Source: DAOSWM01 sp035380045
Lineage (GTDB): Bacteria; Bacteroidota; Bacteroidia; Bacteroidales; Tenuifilaceae
Assembly: GCA_035380045.1 (NCBI GenBank)
Contig: DAOSWM010000037.1
Location: 1 to 29,750 of the forward strand
Length of the DNA stretch: 29,750 bases
Reading direction: 5' to 3'
The position numbers and the translations under genes are program-made. The notes under the pieces are model-generated. The model was not told the DNA's origin, made no database searches, and saw nothing but the letters and a program-made list of their open reading frames with translations. Shown here in pieces: positions 1 through 8,403 of the stretch (positions are counted from its first letter, which is position 1; every line of letters begins with the position of its first letter).

Positions 1-29
1 TTGTACTAGAATAAATTAAAACCTATAAA

Positions 30-42
30 GGTGCAGAGCACC
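30..42 (-). terminator. Weak candidate terminator hairpin after the mscS gene
   Basis: A short perfect stem, GGTGC and GCACC around a 3-nt loop, lies about 40 nt past the stop of the MscS-type gene. Read on the minus strand it is followed by TTTATAGG, which is only moderately T-rich. The 5-bp stem is short, so this is a weak call. Confidence 0.25.
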
Positions 43-82
43 GGTAATCTTTCCTTAATACACTAAACTAAAAGAATTTTAC

Positions 83-952
83 CTAACCATTCTGCTTGAT
101 GTATACATCCTGTTGTGGGAAAGGAATTTCAATGCCCTTCTCCTTAAACTTCCTAAAAATTGCGTAGTAGAGTTCGCTTTTCAGAATGCGAGGGTAGTTT
201 GCAAATTCGGTTGTGTAAACCCTAAGCGAGAAGTTTATGCTGCTGTCAGCATACTCATCAAAAATCACATCGGGTGCGGGCTTTTTCAGAACGCCCGGAT
301 GTGAAAGCGCAACTTCGAGCAGAATTTCACGAACAACCTCTGGGTCCTCCTTGTAGGCCACGCCTACAGGTATGTTGAAACGAACATTCGCATCGTTGTA
401 GCTCCAGTTGATTACTGTGTCGGAGATGAATTTCGAGTTGGGTACAATAATGGCAATATTATCGTTGGTGATAATTGTTGTGCTACGAGCTGAGATGTTT
501 ACTACGTTTCCAATTATATTATCCAATTCGGGAAGTTCAACCCGGTCGCCAACCTTTATTGGGCGTTCAAATAGAATAATTATTCCGCTTATAAAGTTAT
601 TGGTAACATTTTGTAACCCGAATCCAATACCAACACCCAACGCACCAACCAGAACGGTTAAGGCGCTTAAATCAATTCCGGTTGTTTGAAAAACAATTAT
701 TAATCCAACAAATACAAACACGTAGCGAAAAATGGCTCCTATGGCGTGGGAAACTCCCTTATCGGTGCCATACTTTGCTAGCAGTTTATCAATAACCAGC
801 CTGCGAATCAGTTTTGAAAGGAAAAAAACCAGCCAGGTTCCAAATATCAGGTAAAGAATATTTCCAATGGTTAATTTTGATGCCCCATTCGAAAATACAG
901 TGTAGTTAAGAAACTGGCGAATTGATTCGAGAACTTCGTTTATCGATTCCAT
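83..952 (-). CDS. MscS-family small-conductance mechanosensitive channel
   Basis: Predicted inner-membrane channel of 289 residues that opens under membrane tension to release solutes during hypo-osmotic shock. Hydrophobic segments lie at about residues 30-46, 70-92 and 97-125. The last one, with VGIGFGLQNVTNNF followed by FERPIKVGD, is the typical pore helix TM3 leading into the cytoplasmic beta domain. The C-terminal part fits the MscS alpha/beta domain. Length is normal for short MscS proteins. The reading frame is open up to a TTG at 1039, but that extension runs through an intrinsic terminator hairpin (993-1024), so I start at the ATG at 952 (MESINEV). A TACCTTTA sequence at 979-986 (minus strand) resembles a Bacteroidota -7 element and may give the gene its own promoter. 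The substrate is not predictable. Confidence 0.9.
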   Translation of the reverse strand: MESINEVLESIRQFLNYTVFSNGASKLTIGNILYLIFGTWLVFFLSKLIRRLVIDKLLAKYGTDKGVSHAIGAIFRYVFVFVGLIIVFQTTGIDLSALTVLVGALGVGIGFGLQNVTNNFISGIIILFERPIKVGDRVELPELDNIIGNVVNISARSTTIITNDNIAIIVPNSKFISDTVINWSYNDANVRFNIPVGVAYKEDPEVVREILLEVALSHPGVLKKPAPDVIFDEYADSSINFSLRVYTTEFANYPRILKSELYYAIFRKFKEKGIEIPFPQQDVYIKQNG

Positions 953-987
953 GCATTTTATCCTTTGGTTTCTATCAATAAAGGTAC

Positions 988-1024
988 AAAAAAAGAGTGC
1001 AATTAAAAGAAAAATTGCACTCTT
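988..1024 (-). terminator. Intrinsic terminator of the tricorn-type protease gene
   Basis: A 12-bp perfect stem (993-1004 with 1013-1024, core GAGTGCAATT/AATTGCACTC) closes an 8-nt loop. On the minus strand it is followed by a run of seven T. It lies 22 nt past the protease stop and just before the mscS start, so the two genes are probably separate transcription units. It also rules out the upstream TTG start for mscS. Confidence 0.85.
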
Positions 1025-1045
1025 CGTTTTTAATAACAAGCTAAA

Positions 1046-4000
1046 CTATTTTCTTACTCTAACCGGATATTCGGGTCGTTTGTATTCAGCAGGAGGGTTT
1101 TTCTCAAGCTCCTTCAGCGCAACCTCAATGGCTTTTTCAAGCTGCGGATCATTCCCCTTGATAACTTCCGAAGGAAGCTGCTCCACCTCAATATCGGGGG
1201 CAACGCCAACATTCTCAATAATAAACCCATCGTTGGTCCAAATTGCAACATTTGGTGCGGTAACGTAGCCGCCATCCAACAATTCGGGAAATCCTAAAAC
1301 GCCAACCAGTCCGCCCCAGGTGCGTTTGCCAACCATGGTTCCAACTTTAAACTTGCGGAACATGAATGGAAGCATGTCGCCACCAGAACCAGCATTCTCA
1401 TCAATAATCATAACTTTTGGTCCCTGAATGGAGGCGCTAGGTGACTTAAGATCCATGCCGTACCTGAAGTTCCAGTGTGCCTGGTAAGGTCGGGTAAGTA
1501 TATCGATGTAGTAGTCGGCCAACGCTCCGCCACCGTTATAGCGCTCGTCAACAATAATTGCCTTGCGGTTGGCTTGTGGGAAGAAGTACCGCTTAAAGTA
1601 CTGGTGGCCTAGTCCTGCAGTATTTGGCACGTAAACGTAGGCTACCTGTCCGTTAGTTGCTTCGGTAACCTTCTTTAGGTTGTTTTCAACCCAGTTGCGA
1701 TTGCGTAGCGAGTATTCGCTGTCAATTGGAACAACCTTAACAACTCGCGAGTCGGTATTATTTGGATTTGGCCCCACTGTTAACTCAACAATCTTCCCAG
1801 CGGTATTCTCAAAGAAGCTGAACAGGTTTACATCAGCGGTTACCTCTTTGCCGTTTACGGCAAGAATATACTCACCCTCCTTGGCGTTAACGCCAGGTTC
1901 GGTAAGTGGTGATCGCATTTCGGGGTTCCAGTTCAGTCCTCCGTATATTTTTGCAATTTGGTATCTGTTATTCGAAACTTGGTAATCGGCGCCAAGCAAT
2001 CCTCCACTTACTCGTTCGGGGTTGTTCAGCTCATCGCCTCCGCCAGTTCGGTGGTGACCAACCGAAAGTTCGCTGCACATCCACATTACAACACGGTTCA
2101 AATCGCTGCGGCAGGAGAGGTGCGGTAAGAATTCGGAGTACTTTGCCTTCATTGCTTGCCAGTCGGCGCCGTGCATGTTCGGATCGTAGAAGTAATCGCG
2201 ATTTATTCGCCAGGCCTCATCGAATATTTGGGCCCACTCAGCAACGGGATCAATTTTTATTTTAACTGCGGCAAGGTTAAGTGCTCCTTTTCCGGGTTGG
2301 GGTTTCTCGCCAACGTTGCTAATTCCCCATCCGCTGTTGGAGTTGTACAGCATCTTTTTGCCATCGGCAGATATGGTGTAGCCCCACATCTCCATCACCT
2401 CATTGTCCTCCTGCTTTTTAATATCGTACTTGTGAAGGTTTCCGGGTTTGCGCGAGTTGTACTCACGTTCAATGTAAAGAATTTCGCCCTCCTTGGCTAC
2501 GCCAAGACTTGAGAAGTTGCCCGGTTTAATGGGGATATCTAAAATTCGGTTCTCTATGCCGTCAAAATCTATCTGCAAGGATTTTTCTTCCTCCTTGGCC
2601 GATTTGTCTTTCTTATCCTTTTTCGATTTTCCTTCTTCTGAATCCTCCTTTTTGGCTTCTTCTTTTACTGTTTCCTCATCGCTTTCCCTGGCAAATGGAG
2701 AAATGGTTTCCTTTTGGAGGGTAAGAAGATAGATTGCTTTGCTCATGCGCATATCGGCGTTCGACATGTCGAACCAGTTTACAACCGGACCCGCATCGGT
2801 TGAGGCGAAGAAGTAGAGGTACTTCCCGCTGGGGTCGAAAATGGGTTCGGAGGCATCGCTTAGCCCATCGGTTACTGCGAACGATTTATCCTGATCGATT
2901 GAATATAGGTAAACCATTTTAAAGTTGGTTTCCAGCACCTTCGTGTATGAAATCCACTTCGAGTCGAACGACCAGGAACCAAAAATATCTCTGAAAACAC
3001 CGGGCGAGTAGAGCATGTCCGATGATATTTTTTTAATTGCACCCGATTCGGTGTCAATTACAAAGAGGCTTCGGCTGTTGTCAACGTAGGCAATTTTTTT
3101 GCTGTCGGGCGACCACTTTGGGTAAGCGTAGAAACCGGCTCCGTTCAGGCTGAAAACCTTTGGCGTTCCCTTGCCATCTTGCTGGCTGATAACAAGTTTG
3201 TACTCTCCCGATTCGTCGGAGAAGTAGGCAATCCATTTCCCATCGGGCGACCAAGCTGGGTACTTCTCATGGGCTCCCGTTGTTTCGGTAATGTTTCGCG
3301 GGTCACCTTTTTCAGCGGGAACGGTAATAATATCGCCTCGGTAGTCGAACACAGCGCGGGCACCTGTAGCCGAAATATCAGCGCTGCGAATGTAGAAATG
3401 ATCGCTAACAAATCGTGGGCGAAGTTCCTGTAAATCGGCGGCAATGCCTACGGTTAATTTTTCGGGCGAAGCCGAACCTACTTTATAGGTGTGCAGGTAT
3501 CCTGCCTGTTCAAAAATAATTTTATCGCCGAAGTTCGACATGCTAACGATGGGGAAATCGGTGTAACTTGTAATCTGTTTTACCTCATTCGAATTTTTTG
3601 AGTATGAGAAAATGTTGAATTCGCCGTTCCTGTCGCTCAGGAAGTAAACCAATTCACCATGCCACACTGGGTAAATGTCGTTGCAGCCACCCTCAGGCTT
3701 GGGAATTTCAGTAATTGAATGGTCGGCAAAGCTGAAAAGCCAAATGGTTGAAATGGTTCCACCCCTATAGTTTTTCCATTGCCTGAAGGCATCGGGGATT
3801 GGTGTGTAGGCCATGTAATCGCCATTGGGCGAGTAGCTGGCATGGTAGGCGTTGGGAATAGTAAGCTGTGTTGGGAAACCGCCCTCAACAGGAACTGTGA
3901 AAAGCTGGAAATACCGGCCGGTATAGACAGCACGACGTGAAATAAATAGAACACTTTTCCCATCGGGAGTGAAACCCTTCACGAAATCCGATGATGGGTG

Positions 4001-4327
4001 CCATGTTAAACGCTTTGGAATTCCACCCTCCACAGGTACAATGAAAACATCGGTGTTCCCATCGTACTCCGCGCTGAACGCAATAAATTTCCCGTCAGGC
4101 GAAAAGAAAGGATTCGATTCCACTCCCTCATCAACTGTTAATCGAATGGGGTTCGTGCCATCGGAGTTAGCCACCCATAAATCCTCAGCGTAAATGAATG
4201 CTATGTGGTTTTGGCTAACAGCAGGCTGGGTTAACATTCTGGTATCCTTGGTGTTGATTCCAAGCACCATTCCTGGAAACAGAACCCAAAGGGAGAAAAT
4301 CAATTTTAGTATTGGTAATTTTTTCAT
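1046..4327 (-). CDS. Tricorn-type periplasmic S41 serine protease with beta-propeller domains
   Basis: A 1093-residue protein with an N-terminal signal peptide (about residues 1-23), so it is exported. The first half carries PD40/WD40-like beta-propeller repeats with recurring FSPDGKFIAF, WSPDGKWIAY and WSPDSKKIAY motifs. A highly charged Lys/Glu linker follows at about 546-582, then the tricorn core, a PDZ-like region near 775-850 and a C-terminal S41 protease domain. Likely catalytic elements are the GHHRTGGGD motif (His758/His759), the nucleophile Ser981 in NAGSGGD, and the Glu in the IENVGVAPDIEVE segment. In the archaeal tricorn protein this fold degrades oligopeptides; bacterial exported relatives probably trim peptides in the periplasm. 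Domain order and length match full-length homologues and no frameshift is seen. The gene is divergent from the toxin-antitoxin pair, and its terminator separates it from mscS. Confidence 0.93.
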   Translation of the reverse strand: MKKLPILKLIFSLWVLFPGMVLGINTKDTRMLTQPAVSQNHIAFIYAEDLWVANSDGTNPIRLTVDEGVESNPFFSPDGKFIAFSAEYDGNTDVFIVPVEGGIPKRLTWHPSSDFVKGFTPDGKSVLFISRRAVYTGRYFQLFTVPVEGGFPTQLTIPNAYHASYSPNGDYMAYTPIPDAFRQWKNYRGGTISTIWLFSFADHSITEIPKPEGGCNDIYPVWHGELVYFLSDRNGEFNIFSYSKNSNEVKQITSYTDFPIVSMSNFGDKIIFEQAGYLHTYKVGSASPEKLTVGIAADLQELRPRFVSDHFYIRSADISATGARAVFDYRGDIITVPAEKGDPRNITETTGAHEKYPAWSPDGKWIAYFSDESGEYKLVISQQDGKGTPKVFSLNGAGFYAYPKWSPDSKKIAYVDNSRSLFVIDTESGAIKKISSDMLYSPGVFRDIFGSWSFDSKWISYTKVLETNFKMVYLYSIDQDKSFAVTDGLSDASEPIFDPSGKYLYFFASTDAGPVVNWFDMSNADMRMSKAIYLLTLQKETISPFARESDEETVKEEAKKEDSEEGKSKKDKKDKSAKEEEKSLQIDFDGIENRILDIPIKPGNFSSLGVAKEGEILYIEREYNSRKPGNLHKYDIKKQEDNEVMEMWGYTISADGKKMLYNSNSGWGISNVGEKPQPGKGALNLAAVKIKIDPVAEWAQIFDEAWRINRDYFYDPNMHGADWQAMKAKYSEFLPHLSCRSDLNRVVMWMCSELSVGHHRTGGGDELNNPERVSGGLLGADYQVSNNRYQIAKIYGGLNWNPEMRSPLTEPGVNAKEGEYILAVNGKEVTADVNLFSFFENTAGKIVELTVGPNPNNTDSRVVKVVPIDSEYSLRNRNWVENNLKKVTEATNGQVAYVYVPNTAGLGHQYFKRYFFPQANRKAIIVDERYNGGGALADYYIDILTRPYQAHWNFRYGMDLKSPSASIQGPKVMIIDENAGSGGDMLPFMFRKFKVGTMVGKRTWGGLVGVLGFPELLDGGYVTAPNVAIWTNDGFIIENVGVAPDIEVEQLPSEVIKGNDPQLEKAIEVALKELEKNPPAEYKRPEYPVRVRK

Positions 4328-4517
4328 AACTATAAAATTGGTTTGGTTTTAGTACAATTTATTAACTTTTGTTTGATTGTTCAAAAACAATTAAGTTTAC
4401 ATCCAACTATTGTTAAAAAGTTTTAAAGAAGATGCCTGTATTCTACATGTTGATTATATACCATAGTAAGCGTTCATGAAAGGAAAAAACATCGTCGAAA
4501 ATTTTTAATTTCCCATG

Positions 4518-4542
4518 AAAGTATATACTTTTACAGTATACT
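4518..4542 (+). promoter_or_regulatory. Two palindromes upstream of the antitoxin gene, putative autoregulatory operator
   Basis: A perfect 14-bp palindrome (AAAGTATATACTTT, 4518-4531) is followed by a second perfect palindrome (AGTATACT, 4535-4542). Their centres are 14 bp apart and they share the GTATA/TATAC core. They end 13 nt before the antitoxin ATG and overlap TACTTTTA (4526-4533), which fits the Bacteroidota -7 element TAnnTTTG at all but its last base. Antitoxins with ribbon-helix-helix domains usually bind such sites to repress their own operon. Binding is inferred. Confidence 0.6.
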
Positions 4543-4555
4543 AAAACGGAATAAA

Positions 4556-4789
4556 ATGAAAACGCTTTCACTCAAACTCGACGACTTAGTTTACCAAGAA
4601 ACGGAACAATTGCTTGAAAAAATCAAGAAGCCCAGAAACCGTTATATAAACGAAGCCCTTCAATACTACAATCGAATTCAGAAAAAGAAAATTATTGCAA
4701 AACTTCTTGAAACAGAATCCAAACTCGTTAGTGACGAATCGTTGAAGGTACTTGCTGAATTTGAAAACCTAGAAGAGTATGATTGCTAG
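4556..4789 (+). CDS. Ribbon-helix-helix (MazE-like) antitoxin
   Basis: A 77-residue protein. The N-terminal third (KTLSLKLDDLVYQETEQLL, then a helix around NRYINEALQYYNRIQ) has the beta-strand plus two-helix pattern of CopG/MetJ-type DNA-binding domains. The acidic C-terminal tail (LAEFENLEEYDC) is the usual toxin-binding part. It would neutralise the MazF-like toxin encoded next and repress the operon through the palindromes just upstream. Its stop overlaps the toxin start by 11 nt, as expected for translational coupling. Both genes look more A-rich than the flanking protease and lipoprotein genes, which suggests acquisition. The antitoxin call rests on length, fold pattern and partner; the exact subfamily is uncertain. 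Confidence 0.8.
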   Translation: MKTLSLKLDDLVYQETEQLLEKIKKPRNRYINEALQYYNRIQKKKIIAKLLETESKLVSDESLKVLAEFENLEEYDC

Positions 4790-5126
4790 AAAATATGAAA
4801 TTTGGCTTGCAAACCTTGACCCAAGATTTGGAACGAAAACAGGAAAAACAAGACCCGTTTTAGTAGTACAAACTGACTTCTTGAATAAAGTTCACCCTTC
4901 GACTTTAATTTGCCCTATAACAACTAACGTAAAACTTGAGAGCAAAATACTTCGAGTGAATATCAAAAAAGGTACTGCAAAAGTTAAAGAAGACTGCGAT
5001 GTAATGATTGACCAGTTAAGAGCAATTGACAATAAAAGATTAATCAAAAAAATTGGAGAATTGCCAAAAGAACTTTCTGAAAGAGTTAAGGAAAATATCA
5101 AAATTATTCTTGACCTCGACGACTAA
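4779..5126 (+). CDS. MazF/PemK-family endoribonuclease toxin
   Basis: A 115-residue toxin of the type II MazF/PemK family, which cleaves mRNA at short sequences and stops growth when the antitoxin decays. Family hallmarks seen here are the N-terminal YEIWLANLDPRFGTKTGKTRPVLVVQ block (conserved RPV) and the LICPITTN strand, followed by a DVMIDQLRAID segment and a final LIKKIGELPKE helix. Length matches the family. The start overlaps the antitoxin gene by 11 nt in another frame. The gene is followed within 10 nt by an inverted-repeat element (5136-5290). Cleavage specificity cannot be told from sequence. Confidence 0.92.
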   Translation: MIARKYEIWLANLDPRFGTKTGKTRPVLVVQTDFLNKVHPSTLICPITTNVKLESKILRVNIKKGTAKVKEDCDVMIDQLRAIDNKRLIKKIGELPKELSERVKENIKIILDLDD

Positions 5127-5135
5127 GTCACGAAA

Positions 5136-5290
5136 CGCTAACAAACGGTAAATAATATACTGATATTCAGACTAAAGGCAGGTGTTTCTGTTTCAAACCG
5201 AACTTCTTTACGTAGGAAAGAAAACCGTCTTACCCGAGCATTTTTTTGGGAGCTAGGCGTAGCCAATCTTCCACATATTATTCACCGCTA
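5136..5290. repeat. Imperfect inverted-repeat element behind the toxin-antitoxin genes
   Basis: The 329 nt between the toxin and the next gene hold no credible gene. They contain CGGTAAATAATAT (5146-5158) and its near-perfect inverse ATATTATTCACCG (5275-5287), matching at 12 of 13 positions and 116 nt apart. The outer flanks are also related: CGCTAAC on the left and CGCTAGCC on the right. The size and architecture recall integron attC sites or the end of a mobile cassette, but the canonical attC core triplets are not clear. Positions 5291-5455 show nothing else recognisable. Confidence 0.5.
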
Positions 5291-5515
5291 GCCTTTATTA
5301 TGTTGAGAAAAAGGATTAAAGCCTTCAATACAGTCTGACACCCATACAGCCAGTAAGGTCTCATTGCAGTTACTTAACTTTCTACTCTAATCTACCAGCG
5401 AATTATTCTATTCCTTTCTCATTTTTTACTATTTTAGCCTCATCAATCCTAGTTTTTGGTACTGGTTTTGAATCGTAAGTTTAAGCATAGGTGTAAATCA
5501 AATATTAAGTTAATT

Positions 5516-6889
5516 GTGAAAAAGTATATACTATTAATCCTAATTCCAGGCATGGTGCTATTGGGCGGCTGTGCATCAAAACGTTATGCAAAAAAAGGGA
5601 TGAAGTACCAGCAGGCTGGAATGTACGAGCTGGCTGCCGATATGTTTTACCAGTCGATGCTGAAAAACCCGAAAAATATTGATGCGGCGATTGGATTAAA
5701 GACAAACGGACAACGTTTGCTCGACGATAAAATACTTGCGGTGCATCAGGCGTATTCTGCGGGAAACGACAAGGAAACGGTTTATAAGTTTCTCGATACC
5801 AAGGCCTACCGCGATAAAGTGAATGCAACCGGCGTGCAGATTTCGTACCCGCAGCGAACCGAGGATTACTTTACCGAAGCCAAGCCACGCTACCTGAGTA
5901 AGCTGTACGACGAGGCAAGAATACTTCTCGACGAAGAAAACTTTTCGGACGCCGAGAAGCTATTCGCTGAAATTAAAAGCATCGATCCGAGTTATCAGGG
6001 AGTTGATGAGCATATGAAGATTTCGAAGTGTGAACCGCTCTACAGGGAGGGCTCTACCTACCTTGAAAATGGTTCCTTCAGGCGAGCATACGCAAATTTC
6101 AATAGAATAATTTTAGACCATGGTTCCTACAAGGACTCGAAGTACCTACGCGATGAAGCCCTGGAGAAAGGAATGGTTACCATTGCAATTGCTCCTGTAA
6201 AATCCAAGCATCGAATTAGCAGTACACTCCTTTCGTTGCTTGAAGGGAAAATAAGCCACGAGTTAACTTCGTTAAACAATCCCTTCGTGAAAGTGGTGGA
6301 TATAAAAAATACTGAGATTTTTCTCAGTCAACAGCAGAGAGGCAACAATGTAGAGGCAGGGCAACTTCTTGCTGCCAGAGCTCTACTTTCCGGTAATGTT
6401 GTTAACCTTTCAAAAACGGAGGGCGACCTGAGAAAGGAGGAGAAGCGAGGATACCTGAAGGAGGAATACTCAGTTAAGGATAAAACTACGGGTGAAACCC
6501 GTAAACAGTACCGGTATCACAAGGTTATTTACTTCGAGTACATTCAAGAGAATAGCGTGGAAGTGTCGTTTCAGTATCAACTCTCCTCAACCGAAACGGG
6601 ATCGGTGCTAATTTCCGACCTAGTCAACTCCAGCGATGAGGATAAAATTCACTATGCTACCTTCGAAGGAAACTCAGAGAATTTAATTCCAGGTTACTGG
6701 GAGTTCCAGCATAAAGATTCTCCCAAAGACAAGAAAAATGAAGGTTCAAGTGCAGTAAAGGAGCTGCAGTCGCTTTTCAAAGCAAATAAAAAAATAAAAT
6801 CTATCGATAAACTTCAGGGAAACGTGTTCGATGATATTGCATCGAGAGTTGCTCAAAAAGTAAACAACTTTAACCCTGAAAACCAATGA
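5516..6889 (+). CDS. TPR-containing outer-membrane lipoprotein, possible CsgG-like C-terminal domain
   Basis: I use the GTG at 5516, giving 457 residues. This places a classic lipoprotein signal at the N terminus: two lysines, a hydrophobic core and lipobox LLGGC with the acylated Cys19. The frame is open back to a TTG at 5456, which would add 20 charged residues before the signal. After the signal come two TPR-like units (KYQQAGMYELAADMFYQSMLKNP; then LDEENFSDAEKLFAEIKSIDPSY). From about residue 220 (TIAIAPVKSK) the pattern of an 'IAI.P' strand, a helix and a LLAARALLSGNVV segment resembles CsgG/LpoB-type periplasmic domains. This resemblance is by eye only. The gene overlaps the next lipoprotein gene by 4 nt, so the two products probably work together at the outer membrane. 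Function unknown. Confidence 0.75.
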   Translation: MKKYILLILIPGMVLLGGCASKRYAKKGMKYQQAGMYELAADMFYQSMLKNPKNIDAAIGLKTNGQRLLDDKILAVHQAYSAGNDKETVYKFLDTKAYRDKVNATGVQISYPQRTEDYFTEAKPRYLSKLYDEARILLDEENFSDAEKLFAEIKSIDPSYQGVDEHMKISKCEPLYREGSTYLENGSFRRAYANFNRIILDHGSYKDSKYLRDEALEKGMVTIAIAPVKSKHRISSTLLSLLEGKISHELTSLNNPFVKVVDIKNTEIFLSQQQRGNNVEAGQLLAARALLSGNVVNLSKTEGDLRKEEKRGYLKEEYSVKDKTTGETRKQYRYHKVIYFEYIQENSVEVSFQYQLSSTETGSVLISDLVNSSDEDKIHYATFEGNSENLIPGYWEFQHKDSPKDKKNEGSSAVKELQSLFKANKKIKSIDKLQGNVFDDIASRVAQKVNNFNPENQ

Positions 6890-8271
6890 GCCGGAAGTTT
6901 ATTGCATATAGTGTTGTAGCATTGTTATTCCTTTTCGCAGGTTGTACTTCCACCAAGAAGGTAGAAACAGTTCCTTCCGTACCTAAACCCGAATGGGTTT
7001 CAAGTCGGCCCACCTCACAAACTTACTATATTGGAATTGGCTCCACCACCAAAACGGTTGATGTAAACCAGTACCAAATGGCTGCCAAGCAGAATGCCCA
7101 GGCCGATTTGGCAAGCGAGATTTCGGTTAATGTGTCTGCAAACTCAGTGCTTCACGTTTTGGAGAAAAACTATGATTTTCGCGAGGATTTTACTAAAACA
7201 ATTCGTACCGAAGCTCAGGAAGAGATTGAAGGGTTTGAAATGGTTGATACTTGGGAAGATGATTACAGCTACTGGGTTTACTACCGGCTTTCCAAAGCCG
7301 AACATCAGCGCATAAAGGAAAGGAAGAAGAGGGATGCCATTGCCCGGTCGCTCGATTCGTACGGTAAAGGGTTGGATGCGCTTAGTTCTCATGATGTGAG
7401 GTTAGCTTTAGTTAACTTCATAAAGGCGTTGGAACCCATAAAACCATATTTCGGAGAACAGATTCCTGCTGATTTCAGAGGGGAATCAATAGAACTGGGG
7501 AATGAGATACTTACTAAGCTGTCCACAAACCTTTCTGCTATCAATATTACTCCCGTTAAAAAAGAGATTGTTGTAAAATCGGGCGGCTCAATTGGTGGAA
7601 ACCAGCTTCAGTTTAAAGTAAAACATAAAACTTATGGTGCTGTATATGAGTTTCCAATATTAGCTAGCTACTCCGAGAAACCTATTAAGGACACACGGAA
7701 AAGAACTGAGCAGGATGGGGTTGTAAAGTATTCGGTTGAAAGAGTGAAGTCTACAAAACTACAGGAAACATTTACAATATCTGCCGATATTGATGGATTG
7801 GCGATTGAAGCAACAGCAAACCAGTTTATTAGAAAGTTAGTTAACCGATTACCAAAACCCGAAGCATCGGTAATAATTGTTATTGAAAAGCCAATTCTCT
7901 GTGTTGTTTCGTGGGAATCAGAATTAGGTTCCAAACAGAACAAAAGCATTCTTAAGGATGCTTTTATTAAAAAAGCAGTAGAAAGTGGGTTCCTAATTGA
8001 AACTGAAAAAAACAGAGCAGACTACTTGGTTACCATTAAAGCTTCAACATCCCCAATGGGGCAAAATGGTTCGTACAAAAACGTTTCGCTTGAAGGCACC
8101 CTTAAGGTTGAAACTCTTAAAGGAAATCAAATTTATTTCAAAGCATTCGAGGGAATTACGGGGACGCATTTCGATTATAACTCAGCTAGTCTGAAAGCTT
8201 TCGATGAAGCAAAGCTTAAAATTGAGGTTTCTTATTTCAGAGAAATTTCTGATGCTATAAGAAATAATTAA
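6886..8271 (+). CDS. LPP20-family lipoprotein
   Basis: A 461-residue lipoprotein with a signal peptide ending in lipobox LFAGC (Cys20). Right after it comes the LPP20 pattern: PEWVSSRP, YYIGIGSTTK, then a helix AAKQNAQADLASEISVNV and a SYWVYYRLSKAE strand. These are the features that define LPP20/FlgP-like domains. The C-terminal half (about 200-461) has no family I recognise and contains IVIEKPILC and YLVTIKAS segments. Translation is coupled to the TPR lipoprotein through an ATGA overlap. In other bacteria LPP20 proteins sit in the outer membrane beside FlgT/CsgG-like partners, which would fit the neighbour here. The specific role is unknown. Confidence 0.78.
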   Translation: MSRKFIAYSVVALLFLFAGCTSTKKVETVPSVPKPEWVSSRPTSQTYYIGIGSTTKTVDVNQYQMAAKQNAQADLASEISVNVSANSVLHVLEKNYDFREDFTKTIRTEAQEEIEGFEMVDTWEDDYSYWVYYRLSKAEHQRIKERKKRDAIARSLDSYGKGLDALSSHDVRLALVNFIKALEPIKPYFGEQIPADFRGESIELGNEILTKLSTNLSAINITPVKKEIVVKSGGSIGGNQLQFKVKHKTYGAVYEFPILASYSEKPIKDTRKRTEQDGVVKYSVERVKSTKLQETFTISADIDGLAIEATANQFIRKLVNRLPKPEASVIIVIEKPILCVVSWESELGSKQNKSILKDAFIKKAVESGFLIETEKNRADYLVTIKASTSPMGQNGSYKNVSLEGTLKVETLKGNQIYFKAFEGITGTHFDYNSASLKAFDEAKLKIEVSYFREISDAIRNN

Positions 8272-8369
8272 GGTATAAGTCAGAAATTCAGAATGTTGTG
8301 GTGATTGGTGAATTGTTGTTGACTCGAATAATCATTTTCTTTAACATATTTTCTTTACTATTTTTCAGC

Positions 8370-8377
8370 TACCTTTG
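8370..8377 (+). promoter_or_regulatory. Bacteroidota -7 promoter element for the DUF1573 gene
   Basis: TACCTTTG matches the TAnnTTTG consensus exactly and lies 26 nt upstream of the ATG at 8404, leaving a short leader. No clear TTTG -33 box is visible at the expected distance. Confidence 0.55.
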
Positions 8378-8403
8378 ATGCACAATTTAATAAACTTACT
8401 ACA

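Noticed and set aside
951..1268. Plus-strand open frame across the mscS-protease junction
   Set aside because: It is antisense to the protease end and crosses the intrinsic terminator; its translation has no recognisable domain.
2493..2732. Plus-strand open frame with Ser-rich translation inside the tricorn gene
   Set aside because: It is the mirror of the Lys/Glu-rich linker codons of the protease and has no independent support.
5291..5455. Search for a small gene between the inverted-repeat element and the TPR lipoprotein gene
   Set aside because: No frame with a plausible start, length and composition was found on either strand.
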